Assembly (NCBI GenBank): GCA_020635675.1
Contig: JACJZJ010000002.1
Coordinates: 186,001-250,000, forward strand
Length of the DNA stretch: 64,000 bases
Direction: 5' to 3'
Origin: Flavobacteriales bacterium
Lineage (GTDB): Bacteria; Bacteroidota; Bacteroidia; Flavobacteriales_F; PHOS-HE28
Part shown: one piece after another, positions 52,701 through 60,254 of the stretch
How the letters are laid out: each line of letters opens with the position of its first letter
Numbering within the stretch: the first letter of the stretch is position 1
The notes under the pieces: model-generated
What the model saw: the letters and a program-made list of their open reading frames with translations, nothing else
The model's database searches: none
Told to the model about the DNA's origin: nothing
Made by a program: the position numbers and the translations under genes

Positions 52701-53068
52701 GGGTTGCCTTGGATATGGATGGGGCGTCCTTCCCTTGTCTTGACCAGGATGCTCGCGAAGTCGGTGCCATCATAGTACGTGCTTGCATACCAGTTGGCCA
52801 CACCAGGGGTGATCTCCTCGGGTTTGTTGACGTAGGGAATGCTCTTGATGACGGGGGTCTCGCAGGCGGCGAGGGATGCCGCACCCAGGCCGAAGCCCAG
52901 GAACTTCAGGAAATCACGGCGGCCGGTGGTGGCCCCGGCGAATCCCTTGTCGGAGAGGACCTGATCGATGGGCAGCGGCCCGGGGAACTCACTGTCCCGG
53001 CCTTTCATCGCCTCGGACGAACGGTCCAGTTCGCCCAGGTCCTTCCAATATCGCTTCGTGCTCGGCAT
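49799..53068 (-). CDS. actB: Alternative complex III subunit ActB (fused Mo-enzyme-like and Fe-S domains)
   Basis: A 1089-aa periplasmic protein. A Tat signal (TTGRRDFLKFLGFGLGAASLAAC) lies near residues 50-75 and ends in a possible lipobox. Residues ~90-750 resemble molybdopterin oxidoreductases but without a visible Cys/Ser/Sec metal ligand, as in ACIII. The C-terminal ~330 residues carry four Fe-S clusters: CTGCGACLTACVSENN, MCQHCNHASCETVCPV, CIGTRYCANNCPYKV and CSMCVQRI...ACAAACGTGAI. It passes electrons from quinol to the hemes of ActA and ActE. Flanked by actA and actC. Confidence 0.95.
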   Translation of the reverse strand: MPSTKRYWKDLGELDRSSEAMKGRDSEFPGPLPIDQVLSDKGFAGATTGRRDFLKFLGFGLGAASLAACETPVIKSIPYVNKPEEITPGVANWYASTYYDGTDFASILVKTREGRPIHIQGNPRFGINRDPDLTNGVINARINSSVLGLYDSTRVRGPVMRHGENERMAHSWADADKAIMGRLDEIGSKGGRIVILTPTIISPSSKAAIERFRMKYSTELDGGDGLQVTVGAQVDHVQYDTISYSGTATANLKCFGKRVLPSYDLSKADVLVGIDCDLLSGWGNPTENSWQYAKRRRPENGPMSRHWQFEARMSITGANADMRLAIKPSEVPGLVIGLHDAIAKKAGATLIGGGADSDAISRVADELWAAKGRSVVMCGTNEEGVQTMVDHINWMLGNYGATIDLDGHQRLHAGDDAVMLRLLADMKAGKVGALIIQGVNPVYSLPNGAAFRDALAQVGLTVSTSDHADETASACQWICPDHHFLESWNDHMPKAGRYALTQPTIRPLHDTRQWQDSLLRWAAADVDHHGLIRDTWRNAWAGHADGGTTPPFETMWDRALAEGGYDAYAPARTEQMFNGDVQTAASMARKAVEGAGDWEVVLYTKESIGNGLHANNPWLQEMPDPLTKVTWDNYVCMSPTDMKNLGLNLYLGQEAPASVVTIGVNETSFDLPVVPAPGQRPGTVSVALGYGRGANGEEVGRAACLKDEDGEPMPVGHNAYPFTSLVNGSISYHVLNATITPTGATYPIAITQTHLTDMGRDSVVRETEFGVWAEHDPKNTYNPPATLPVHVDVNEDGEIDARDREDVSKVDLWEEFAVESVGHRWGMSIDLNACTGCGACLTACVSENNIPVVGKDEVRRSREMHWLRLDRYYSSDMTQERAEEEGIGKIEMYTDMEHPSEMPRVVFMPVMCQHCNHASCETVCPVAATTHSLEGLNMMAYNRCIGTRYCANNCPYKVRRFNWFNYVSPKFGEVNPAWDDVGRMVLNPDVVVRSRGVIEKCSMCVQRIQAGKLEAKKAGTPVPDGSIQTACAAACGTGAIVFGDLNDPNSRVRARSEEERSYHMLEEVGMRPNVNYLARVRNIETENEA

Positions 53069-53085
53069 GCGGCAGCGCGGTTGTT

Positions 53086-54426
53086 CTAGTAATGGCACTT
53101 GGCGCATTCCCAGCCGCCAAGCTCCCTAACAGTGATCTTCTCGTCCTCGAGGAATTGCTTCAGCTCGCGATGGCCAAGGTCGTCGCTGGCTTTCAAGCGG
53201 GCCATGATCTCGTCATAGTAACCGTTCCCGGCCATCTTGGCCTCCTTTTCATTGTGGCATTGGATGCACCACCCCATCGTGAGCGGCGCCCATTGTTCGG
53301 CCACGGTCATCTCCGTGTCGATAGGTCCGTGGCACTCCTGGCACTCCAGTTTGCCTACAGCAACGTGCTGGGCATGGCTGAAGAACACATGGTCAGGCAG
53401 GTTGTGCACCTTGACCCAGTGGATGGGGTGCTCTTCACCGGTATATGCCCCGCCGCCATTGTTCGCCGCGGGATCCCATCCCACGGCGGCGTAGATCTTA
53501 GCGATCTCCTGAGTGCCATCCGGCGTGCGGCCCTCGGCGACGGCCCTGTGGCAGTTCATGCAAACGTTGGGGCTGGGTATCCCGGCATGCTTGCTCTTTT
53601 CCGCCCCGCTGTGACAATACTGGCAATTGATCTGTAGGTTCTTGTCCGATGCCTTGCCGGCATGCAGGGTGTGGTTGAAGGCGATGGGCTGCTCCGGACG
53701 ATAATGTGCCACGCCATCCCCGCCATACACACCGATGTCGAACGCCCAATTCCACAGCGTGACCAGCAGCACCGTGGTGATGAGCAGGCCCAACACGGAA
53801 GCGAAGACCTTGTTGTTCCAGGCCCAGGCCTTGAACCCTTGCCACATGGTCATGTCCGGCGCGGGCTCCAGACCCTGCTGTTCCCGTACGGCATTGGTCA
53901 GCCCCTTACGCACTCCGTTCAGCGACATCCAGACCACCACGAAGAGCAGCCCCAACACCAGGAACCACGGCCAGGCCGGGGTCTCTTCCGGAGCACCGGT
54001 CGGGACTGGCGCTTCCCCGGGCGGTGGTGCAGGTGGTGCGTAATTATCCGCGTAATACAGCACCGCATCGATCTCCGCATCGGAGATCGCCTGCGGCGTC
54101 ATCAGGGTCTTGTTGTACTCGGCATAGAGCGCATTGGCATACTCATTGCCGGATTTCAAATATTCCTGGCTGTTATGGACCCAGGCGTGGATATCCCCCT
54201 TGCCGTCCCACCTTTCCTTGGCACCCTTCAGCGCCGGACCGGTCATGCGCTTGTCGGGCTTGTGGCAGCTGGCGCAGTTCTGTTTGAAGAGTTTTTCCCC
54301 CTGGTCGTATTGCGCCTGGTCGGCCGGCTGGGCGATGGACCATGAGCAGGTCAGGGAAAAGAGCAAGACCAGAGCCGCCTGGACCAGCCCAGTGGATCGA
54401 TGTGAAAGCCTTACTGGATGCGGCAT
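53086..54426 (-). CDS. actA: Alternative complex III multiheme cytochrome ActA, with six CxxCH sites
   Basis: A 446-aa protein. After a signal peptide, an N-terminal monoheme cytochrome c domain (KQNCASCHKPDKRMTG) is followed by a proline-rich linker, membrane helices (PWFLVLGLLFVVVWM; FASVLGLLITTVLLVTLW) and a C-terminal domain with five further CxxCH sites (CQYCH, CMNCH, CQECH, CIQCH, CAKCH). It wires electrons from ActB toward ActE and the oxidase. The ATG at 54424-54426 is the only good start; it is overlapped by a 10-codon upstream reading frame. First gene of the act-cox operon. Confidence 0.94.
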   Translation of the reverse strand: MPHPVRLSHRSTGLVQAALVLLFSLTCSWSIAQPADQAQYDQGEKLFKQNCASCHKPDKRMTGPALKGAKERWDGKGDIHAWVHNSQEYLKSGNEYANALYAEYNKTLMTPQAISDAEIDAVLYYADNYAPPAPPPGEAPVPTGAPEETPAWPWFLVLGLLFVVVWMSLNGVRKGLTNAVREQQGLEPAPDMTMWQGFKAWAWNNKVFASVLGLLITTVLLVTLWNWAFDIGVYGGDGVAHYRPEQPIAFNHTLHAGKASDKNLQINCQYCHSGAEKSKHAGIPSPNVCMNCHRAVAEGRTPDGTQEIAKIYAAVGWDPAANNGGGAYTGEEHPIHWVKVHNLPDHVFFSHAQHVAVGKLECQECHGPIDTEMTVAEQWAPLTMGWCIQCHNEKEAKMAGNGYYDEIMARLKASDDLGHRELKQFLEDEKITVRELGGWECAKCHY

Positions 54427-54443
54427 TCCGAGCGATTTAGCAT
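54411..54443 (-). CDS. Putative 10-codon leader peptide overlapping actA
   Basis: ATG at 54443 encodes MLNRSECRIQ and stops at 54411, overlapping the actA start in another frame. AAAGGAGG on the minus strand lies 7 nt ahead of its ATG, an ideal Shine-Dalgarno spacing, and no in-frame actA start fits that site. It could couple translation to actA or act as an upstream regulatory frame. Only sequence logic supports it. Confidence 0.4.
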   Translation of the reverse strand: MLNRSECRIQ

Positions 54444-54444
54444 G

Positions 54445-54463
54445 GGACCACCTCCTTTGGTCC
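54445..54463 (-). promoter_or_regulatory. Leader hairpin presenting AAGGAGG in its loop (act operon)
   Basis: On the minus strand GGACCA (54463-54458) pairs perfectly with TGGTCC (54450-54445); the 7-nt loop is exactly AAGGAGG (54457-54451). The hairpin would stand near the 5' end of the mRNA made from the -7 box at 54475-54468. Confidence 0.6.
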
Positions 54464-54467
54464 GGCG

Positions 54468-54475
54468 CAAAAATA
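54468..54475 (-). promoter_or_regulatory. act-cox operon -7 box TATTTTTG
   Basis: Exact TAnnTTTG match on the minus strand, 41 nt before actA. The same octamer is used on the plus strand for the divergent SPOR gene. No TTG is found at the usual -33 distance, so an activator may be needed. Confidence 0.5.
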
Positions 54476-54529
54476 AACGGCGAGGCGGATGTGCTACTTG
54501 AGGGTTGCGCCAATGCACGAAGACCTTAC

Positions 54530-54552
54530 CTATTTAGGATCATTCTAAATAG
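54530..54552. promoter_or_regulatory. Fur/PerR-like inverted repeat between the act operon and the SPOR gene
   Basis: CTATTTAG-gatcatt-CTAAATAG is a perfect 8-bp dyad. Read as 7-1-7 it is TTAGGAT-C-ATTCTAA, one mismatch from a symmetric TTAGAAT-N-ATTCTAA of the kind bound by Fur-family proteins. It lies 55 nt upstream of the act -7 box and 87 nt upstream of the SPOR -7 box. Confidence 0.45.
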
Positions 54553-54638
54553 ATATCCGGCAAGCCCCGTCCGCTTCTTCGGCCTCGGGATCAAATGGTA
54601 CGAGAGCCCCCTGGGTCGGAGTCGAGCACGCGCGGACC

Positions 54639-54646
54639 TATTTTTG
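54639..54646 (+). promoter_or_regulatory. -7 box TATTTTTG for the SPOR gene
   Basis: Exact TAnnTTTG match ending 14 nt before the ATG at 54661. It supports that start over the frame opening at 54595. Confidence 0.5.
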
Positions 54647-54660
54647 ACCGCCACTTGACC

Positions 54661-55143
54661 ATGTCCTCAGGCAACTTGTTCCGCACCGTTCTTCTCGGCG
54701 GCCTTCTTACCGGCCTGCCGTGTTCGGCCCAACCGCCGGTGCGCCTTTTCGAACCCTATCACCCCAAAAGCGACCCGCCTCCCCAGGACACTGCGAAGGA
54801 AGGGACGACCGTGCCGGGGATGGTGGTACTGAAAGGCGAGGAGCGCGTTCTGGATTTCGTGGCGGACTATCCGAACTTGGAGCATGTTGTGGATGGGTTC
54901 CGTGTGCAGATCTTCCTGGGGTCCAAGCCGGATGCCATGCGCATGCGCGCGACGTTCATGCAGCAGCATCCGGACATGCCGGCCTACCTGAGCTACCTCG
55001 CGCCCAATTTCCGCGTGCGCGTCGGCGACCTTCCCGACAGACTTTCGGCAGAGCGCTTGCGCCAGCAGCTCCGTGCCGATTTCCCCGGATGCTACATCGT
55101 ACCGGACCAGGTGAAGCCCTCCCTTCGTCCGTTGGACCGATGA
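54661..55143 (+). CDS. SPOR domain-containing exported protein
   Basis: A 160-aa protein with a signal peptide (residues 1-23, PCSAQ). After a Pro-rich linker, residues ~75-155 form a SPOR domain: VDGFRVQIFLGSKPDAMRMR, LAPNFRVRVGDLPDRLSAER and CYIVPDQVK. SPOR domains bind denuded peptidoglycan glycan strands, commonly at division sites. The start at 54661 is directly behind a TATTTTTG box. It is divergent from the act operon. No enzymatic domain is attached, so it may simply act in wall binding. Confidence 0.85.
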   Translation: MSSGNLFRTVLLGGLLTGLPCSAQPPVRLFEPYHPKSDPPPQDTAKEGTTVPGMVVLKGEERVLDFVADYPNLEHVVDGFRVQIFLGSKPDAMRMRATFMQQHPDMPAYLSYLAPNFRVRVGDLPDRLSAERLRQQLRADFPGCYIVPDQVKPSLRPLDR

Positions 55144-55158
55144 CAGGGCGATGAGGCC

Positions 55159-55191
55159 TTGCCACCGATCGCGGTCAACTCCATACCTTGG
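55159..55191 (+). promoter_or_regulatory. Promoter TTG-N22-TACCTTGG for the DUF6089 gene
   Basis: TTG at 55159-55161 and TACCTTGG at 55184-55191 with 22 nt between fit the loose Flavobacteriia spacing. It is 62 nt before the chosen start. Confidence 0.35.
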
Positions 55192-55253
55192 GCCTCCTTC
55201 CGACCGGAAGACCGGATCCCCGTCGATCCGGTGGAGATGCCGAGGAGAAGGAA

Positions 55254-56222
55254 ATGGTCCTGATGATGACCGACCGTGCATCGTCCCGGAGATGGCTTGT
55301 GGCCCTTGGCCTGCTCATTGGCATGGGGACCACTGCCGATGCCCAGTACTTCCGCACCGCCGATTATTGGAAGACCCACCGGGGCGAGATCACGGTCGGA
55401 TTGGGGGCGTCCAATTTCCTGGGTGAGCTGGGCGGGCGCAACCAGATCGGCACCAATTTCATCTGGGACCTTGAGATCAGCCAGACCCGACCGGCCATCA
55501 GCCTGGCCTACCGCTACTACCTGCGGGAACGGCTCAGCCTCCGGACCACCATCACCTACGGGGTGCTCGCCGGCAACGACAACTTGACCACCGAGTACGC
55601 GCGGAACACGCGGAACCTGAGCTTCAAGTCCGACCTTTTCGAAGGTGCGGTGATCCTGGAGTACCACCCCTTTCTGGAGGAGCTCGGGCACCTGTTCGAC
55701 CTGCGCGGGGTGAAGGGAACGCGGTCGAGCCGGATCGGACTATACGGTTTCGTCGGCGTAGGCGCCTGCTATTTCGATCCGAAGGCCAAGTTCAACAATA
55801 CCTGGGTGCGTCTGCGTCCCCTGCACACCGAAGGCCAAGGGCTGCCGAACGGGCCGGCGGAATACTCCAACTTCAGCATCTGCATTCCCATGGGTATCGG
55901 AATACGGAAACAGATGTCGAAGCAGATCAGCCTGGGCGTCGAGTTGCAGTATTCAAAGACATTCACCGATTACATCGACGATGTGAGCGGCAACTATTAT
56001 GACAATACCGCGATCCGCGACAACTTCGGCGATATCGCGGCCTATCTGGCAGATCCGAACCTCACCGGCGGCAGGTACGGAGAGGGAGAGCAGCGGGGCG
56101 ACCCGACCGACAATGACGCCTACCTCTTCTTCAAGCTGCAGATGAACTACAAACTGTATCGCTACAAGTCGCGGAACAAGCACTACCGCACACGCCTACG
56201 GAGACAGAAGATCGTGTTCTAG
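55254..56222 (+). CDS. DUF6089 (PorG-like) outer-membrane beta-barrel protein
   Basis: A 322-aa protein with a signal peptide ending DAQ. GEITVGLGASNFLGELGGRNQIGTNF followed by RPAISLAYRYYLRERLSLRTT is the typical start of DUF6089 barrels (short segments shown are contiguous). Alternating strands continue to LFFKLQMNYKLYRYKSRN. The family includes T9SS-associated PorG, but whether this one serves secretion is not clear; it is larger than usual, with a loop around residues 200-235 and 255-290. Possible ATG starts at 55254, 55263 and 55266 all keep the signal peptide. Confidence 0.8.
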   Translation: MVLMMTDRASSRRWLVALGLLIGMGTTADAQYFRTADYWKTHRGEITVGLGASNFLGELGGRNQIGTNFIWDLEISQTRPAISLAYRYYLRERLSLRTTITYGVLAGNDNLTTEYARNTRNLSFKSDLFEGAVILEYHPFLEELGHLFDLRGVKGTRSSRIGLYGFVGVGACYFDPKAKFNNTWVRLRPLHTEGQGLPNGPAEYSNFSICIPMGIGIRKQMSKQISLGVELQYSKTFTDYIDDVSGNYYDNTAIRDNFGDIAAYLADPNLTGGRYGEGEQRGDPTDNDAYLFFKLQMNYKLYRYKSRNKHYRTRLRRQKIVF

Positions 56223-56278
56223 GGACCTTCGGGTCCGGAACGAACGAAGAACGGCCGGTACTCCCGGCCGTTCTTCGT
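56223..56278. terminator. UUCG hairpin and 15-bp bidirectional terminator
   Basis: GGACC-TTCG-GGTCC (56223-56236) directly follows the stop codon and has a cUUCGg tetraloop. Then 56244-56258 pairs perfectly with 56264-56278 around TACTC. It separates convergent DUF6089 and infB transcripts. Confidence 0.75.
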
Positions 56279-56295
56279 CCTGGGAATTGCGTGGT

Positions 56296-58962
56296 TCAAT
56301 CGTCCAGCGTCCGCTTCACCTCCACCATCTCGAACGCTTCGATGTGGTCGCCCACCTTGATATCGTTGAATTTCTCGACGTTGAGCCCGCACTCGTACCC
56401 GTGGGACACTTCCTTCACATCGTCCTTGAAACGTTTCAATGTGCCCAGGTCGCCGGTATAGATCACGATACCATCGCGAATGACGCGGACCTTGTTGTTA
56501 CGGGTGATCTTGCCGTCGAGTACGAAGCAGCCGGCCACTGTACCCACCTTGCTGATCTTAAAGGTGTCTCGCACCTCGGCGGTACCGACGACCTTCTCCA
56601 CCTCTTTCGGAGCGAGCATGCCCTCCATGGCCTGCTTGATCTCCTCGATGGCGTCATAGATGATGGAGTAGAGACGGATGTCGATCTCCTCGTTCTCGGC
56701 GAGCTTCCGCGCACCCGGCGTGGGGCGGACCTGAAAACCGACGATGATGGCGTCCGAAGCGGTCGCCAGGAGCACGTCGCTCTCGGCGATCGGACCGACG
56801 GCCTTGTGGATCACGTTCACCTTGATCTGTTCCGTGCTGAGCTTCAGCAATGAATCCGTCAGCGCCTCGACGGAGCCGTCCACATCCCCTTTCACGATGA
56901 TGTTGAGCTCCTTGAAATCACCGATCGCCAATCGCCGGCCGATCTCGTCGAGCGTGATGTGCTTGTGGGTCCGGATGCCTTGTTCGCGCTGCAATTGCTG
57001 CCGGCGCGTGGCGATGGTGCGTGCCTCCCGCTCGTCGGCGAACACGTAGAAGTGGTCACCCGCGTTCGGCGCTCCGTCCAGACCGAGTATGGATGCGGGC
57101 GCACTGGGCCCCGCCTCCTGGATCCCGGACCCCCGTTCGTTGAACATGTTCCGGACACGACCGCTGAATTGGCCGGCCAGGATCACATCCCCCCGCTTCA
57201 GGGTGCCACCCTCCACGAGCAGGGTGGTCACGTAGCCACGCCCCTGTTCCAGTGTGCTTTCGATCACCACACCGGTGGCCCGCTTGGCAGGGTCCGCCTT
57301 CAGATCGAGCAATTCGGCCTCAAGGAGCACTTTCTCCAACAACTGGTCAACGCCCGTTCCTTTCTTGGCGCTGATCTCCTGGCTTTGGAATTTGCCACCC
57401 CACTCCTCCACGAGGATGTTCATCTGGCTCAGTTCCTCCCGCAACTTGTCGGGGTTCGCCCCTTCCTTGTCGATCTTGTTGAATGCGAAGATCATGGGCA
57501 CTCCGGCGGCCTGGGCGTGGTTGATGGCCTCGCGAGTCTGGGGCATCACGTTGTCATCAGCGGCGATGACGATGATGGCGATGTCGGTGATCTGTGCGCC
57601 ACGGGCACGCATGGCCGTGAACGCCTCATGGCCCGGTGTATCCAAAAAGGTGATGTGCTTCCCATTGGGCAGGGTCACACTGTACGCCCCGATGTGCTGG
57701 GTGATGCCTCCGGCCTCCCCCGCCACCACGTTGGCGTTCCGTACGTAATCGAGCAGCGAGGTCTTCCCATGGTCCACATGGCCCATGACGGTGACGATAG
57801 GCGGTCGTGCGGAGAGGCGCGTGGGATCATCCTCCTCCATCGGGATCGTTTCCTGCACCTCGGCACCGACGAACTCCACTTTGAAGCCGTATTCGTCCGC
57901 GATCACGGACAGCGTTTCCGCATCCAAGCGCTGGTTGATGCTCACCATCATGCCCAGACTGAAACAGGCCTTGATGATGTCCGTGACCGGCACACCCATC
58001 ATGGAGGCCAGTTCGGAGGCTGTTACGAACTCGGTGACCTTGAGGGTCTTGCCCGCCAGTTCGCGCGCGGCCATCTCCTCTTCCAGTCGCTGGTAGCGCT
58101 CCGCACGTTTGTCCCGGCGGATCTTGGACCCACGGCTCTTTCCGCCACCGGTCAGGCGCGCGAGCGTCTCGCTCACCTTCTTCTTCACCGCGTTCTCGTC
58201 CAGTTCGCCCGGACGCCCGCCTCGGCCCGGTTCGCGTTGCTCCTGCTGCACCGCCCGATCGATGTTCACCGGACCCGGTTTCACGATGCGCTTCCGGCGC
58301 CCGCGTCGCTCTTCGCCTCCGCGTTCGGCGGGTTTGCGTTCGCGCTCCTTGGGCAGGTCGATCTTGCCCACGGTCTTCGGACCGGAAAGCTTCTCCGCCG
58401 TCGCCCGGATCAGTTCGGGCTCCGCGGGCTTGTCGGGTTCCGCGGCCGGTTCGTCCGGGGCGCTCGCAACTGTCCCCTCCTTCCCATGCTCTCCCGGCGG
58501 GGGGGCAGTGGGCGGCTCCTTTTCGGCGCCCTTCCCGCCCTTCTCCAGATCGATCTTGTCCAGGACCTTCACCGCGGGCTTCTCCACTTTGGCCTTGATC
58601 ACCTCGGGCTCGGAGGGTGTGACCGGCGGTGCGGGCACCTCATCCGTTGGCGCCACGTTGTGTATCAACACCACCTCCCCTTCGGCCCTGGCCTTGGTGG
58701 CGTTCTCCTTGGCGGCATCGGCCAGGGAGATGGTCTCCCGCTCCTGGCGCTGTTGCACCGACCGTTGACTGAGCTGCTTTTCCTTGCGGTCCTTCCCGAA
58801 CTCTTCGAGGAGCAGGTCGTACAGGTCCGTCGGGATCTTCGTATTCGGATTGTTGTCCACCGTGTGTCCCTTCTTCTCAAGGAACTCCACGACGGTGTGG
58901 ACACCGAGATTGAACTCGCGCGCCACCTTGCTCAGTCGTACGCCTTTGTCCGTGCCGCTCAT
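56296..58962 (-). CDS. infB: Translation initiation factor IF-2
   Basis: An 888-aa GTPase that brings fMet-tRNA to the ribosome. The N-terminal IF2_N domain (VRLSKVAREFNLGVHTVVEFL) and a long charged Pro/Ala/Glu/Lys-rich linker precede the G domain (VMGHVDHGKTSLLDYVR, DTPGHEAFTAMRARG, FNKIDKEGA) and the four C-terminal domains, ending HIEAFEMVEVKRTLDD. The start is the ATG at 58960-58962, 46 nt after nusA. It is the last gene of rimP-nusA-infB. A terminator lies beyond its stop. Confidence 0.97.
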   Translation of the reverse strand: MSGTDKGVRLSKVAREFNLGVHTVVEFLEKKGHTVDNNPNTKIPTDLYDLLLEEFGKDRKEKQLSQRSVQQRQERETISLADAAKENATKARAEGEVVLIHNVAPTDEVPAPPVTPSEPEVIKAKVEKPAVKVLDKIDLEKGGKGAEKEPPTAPPPGEHGKEGTVASAPDEPAAEPDKPAEPELIRATAEKLSGPKTVGKIDLPKERERKPAERGGEERRGRRKRIVKPGPVNIDRAVQQEQREPGRGGRPGELDENAVKKKVSETLARLTGGGKSRGSKIRRDKRAERYQRLEEEMAARELAGKTLKVTEFVTASELASMMGVPVTDIIKACFSLGMMVSINQRLDAETLSVIADEYGFKVEFVGAEVQETIPMEEDDPTRLSARPPIVTVMGHVDHGKTSLLDYVRNANVVAGEAGGITQHIGAYSVTLPNGKHITFLDTPGHEAFTAMRARGAQITDIAIIVIAADDNVMPQTREAINHAQAAGVPMIFAFNKIDKEGANPDKLREELSQMNILVEEWGGKFQSQEISAKKGTGVDQLLEKVLLEAELLDLKADPAKRATGVVIESTLEQGRGYVTTLLVEGGTLKRGDVILAGQFSGRVRNMFNERGSGIQEAGPSAPASILGLDGAPNAGDHFYVFADEREARTIATRRQQLQREQGIRTHKHITLDEIGRRLAIGDFKELNIIVKGDVDGSVEALTDSLLKLSTEQIKVNVIHKAVGPIAESDVLLATASDAIIVGFQVRPTPGARKLAENEEIDIRLYSIIYDAIEEIKQAMEGMLAPKEVEKVVGTAEVRDTFKISKVGTVAGCFVLDGKITRNNKVRVIRDGIVIYTGDLGTLKRFKDDVKEVSHGYECGLNVEKFNDIKVGDHIEAFEMVEVKRTLDD

Positions 58963-59008
58963 TCGGTCTTCAGTTCGTTCTTCCCAAGCCCGATCACCGG
59001 GCATGGCC

Positions 59009-60247
59009 CTATCCCTCCAGTTCGGTCTTCAGGATCCGGACCACTTCCTTGATCGTTTCCTCCTCGAGGTCGGTGCGTTTCACCAGATCGTCCAGCGGGA
59101 TATCGAGTACGGCGCGGGCCGTGTCGCAACCGATGGCGCGCAGTTCGTCGATGATCCACTGATCGATCTCATCGGAGAACTCACTGAGGTCCACGTCATC
59201 GGTCACCTCATCGGTCTCGCGATAGACATCGATGTCGTATCCCGTCAGTTTGCTGGCCAGCTTGATGTTGTGTCCACCCTTGCCGATGGCAAGCGCCACC
59301 TGGTCCGGCTTCATATACACCTCGGCGCGCTTGTTGTCGCCGTCCAACTTGATGTTGCCGATCTTGGCCGGGCTCAGTGCCCGCTGGATCAGCAGCTGGT
59401 CGTTGTTCGTGTAGTTGATCACATCGATGTTCTCGTTCCGGAGCTCCCGGACGATGCCGTGGATGCGGCTGCCCTTCATGCCCACGCATGCGCCCACGGG
59501 ATCGATGCGGTCATCGTAGCTCTCCACGGCCACCTTCGCGCGTTCGCCGGGTTCCCGAACGATGCGTTTGATGTTGATCAGACCATCATAGACCTCGGGC
59601 ACCTCCTGTTCGAAGAGCTTCTCCAGGAATTCGGGTGCCGTGCGGCTGAGGATCACCACCGGGGTATTGTTGCGCATCTCGACCTTCCACACGACGGCAC
59701 GAACGGTGTCACCCTTCTTGAAGAAATCGCTCTTGATCTGCTGGTCCTTGGGCAGGATCAGTTCATTGCTCTCGTCGTCGAGCACGAGCGTCTCCCTCTT
59801 CCAGACCTGATAGACCTCACCGGTGATGATCTCTCCGACGCGCTCCTTGTACTTGTTGTAGAGGTGGTCCTTCTCCAGTTCCAGGATCCTGCTCTGGAGG
59901 TTCTGCTTGAGCGATAGGATGTTGCGGCGACCGAAGTCATGGATCTTGACCTCCTGGCTCACCTCCTCGCCCACTTCGAAATCGGGCTCGATCTGCCGGG
60001 CGTCGGACAGCGAGATCTGCGTGTTCTCGTCCTCCAGGTCGTCGTCGTCCACGATCTCGCGATTCAGCCAGATCTCCAGGTCGCCCTTGTCGGGGTTGAT
60101 GATGATGTCGACCTTGGCTTCTTCCCCGAAACGTTTCTTCACCACGCCGCGGAATACGTCCTCCAGGATGCCCATCATGGTCACCCGGTCGATGTTCTTG
60201 AGGTCCTTGAACTCGCTGAAGGACTCGATGAGGTTCACGGTGCTCAT
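59009..60247 (-). CDS. nusA: Transcription termination/antitermination factor NusA
   Basis: A 412-aa RNA-polymerase-bound factor. The N-terminal domain (SFSEFKDLKNIDRVTMMGILE) is followed by S1 (YKERVGEIITGEVYQVWKRE), KH1/KH2 (DPVGACVGMKGSRIHGIVREL; LAIGKGGHNIKLASKLTGYDI) and a short C-terminal helical part that reads like the single acidic-type repeat found in Bacteroidota. It overlaps none of its neighbours: 7 nt after rimP and 46 nt before infB. It may control its own operon through the leader terminator. Confidence 0.97.
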   Translation of the reverse strand: MSTVNLIESFSEFKDLKNIDRVTMMGILEDVFRGVVKKRFGEEAKVDIIINPDKGDLEIWLNREIVDDDDLEDENTQISLSDARQIEPDFEVGEEVSQEVKIHDFGRRNILSLKQNLQSRILELEKDHLYNKYKERVGEIITGEVYQVWKRETLVLDDESNELILPKDQQIKSDFFKKGDTVRAVVWKVEMRNNTPVVILSRTAPEFLEKLFEQEVPEVYDGLINIKRIVREPGERAKVAVESYDDRIDPVGACVGMKGSRIHGIVRELRNENIDVINYTNNDQLLIQRALSPAKIGNIKLDGDNKRAEVYMKPDQVALAIGKGGHNIKLASKLTGYDIDVYRETDEVTDDVDLSEFSDEIDQWIIDELRAIGCDTARAVLDIPLDDLVKRTDLEEETIKEVVRILKTELEG

Positions 60248-60254
60248 GGCCCGA

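Noticed and set aside
51440..53089. A 549-codon frame antisense to actB
   Set aside because: Shadow of the Mo-enzyme-like region; no motif.
56959..59052. A 697-codon frame antisense to infB
   Set aside because: infB motifs on the minus strand are unambiguous.
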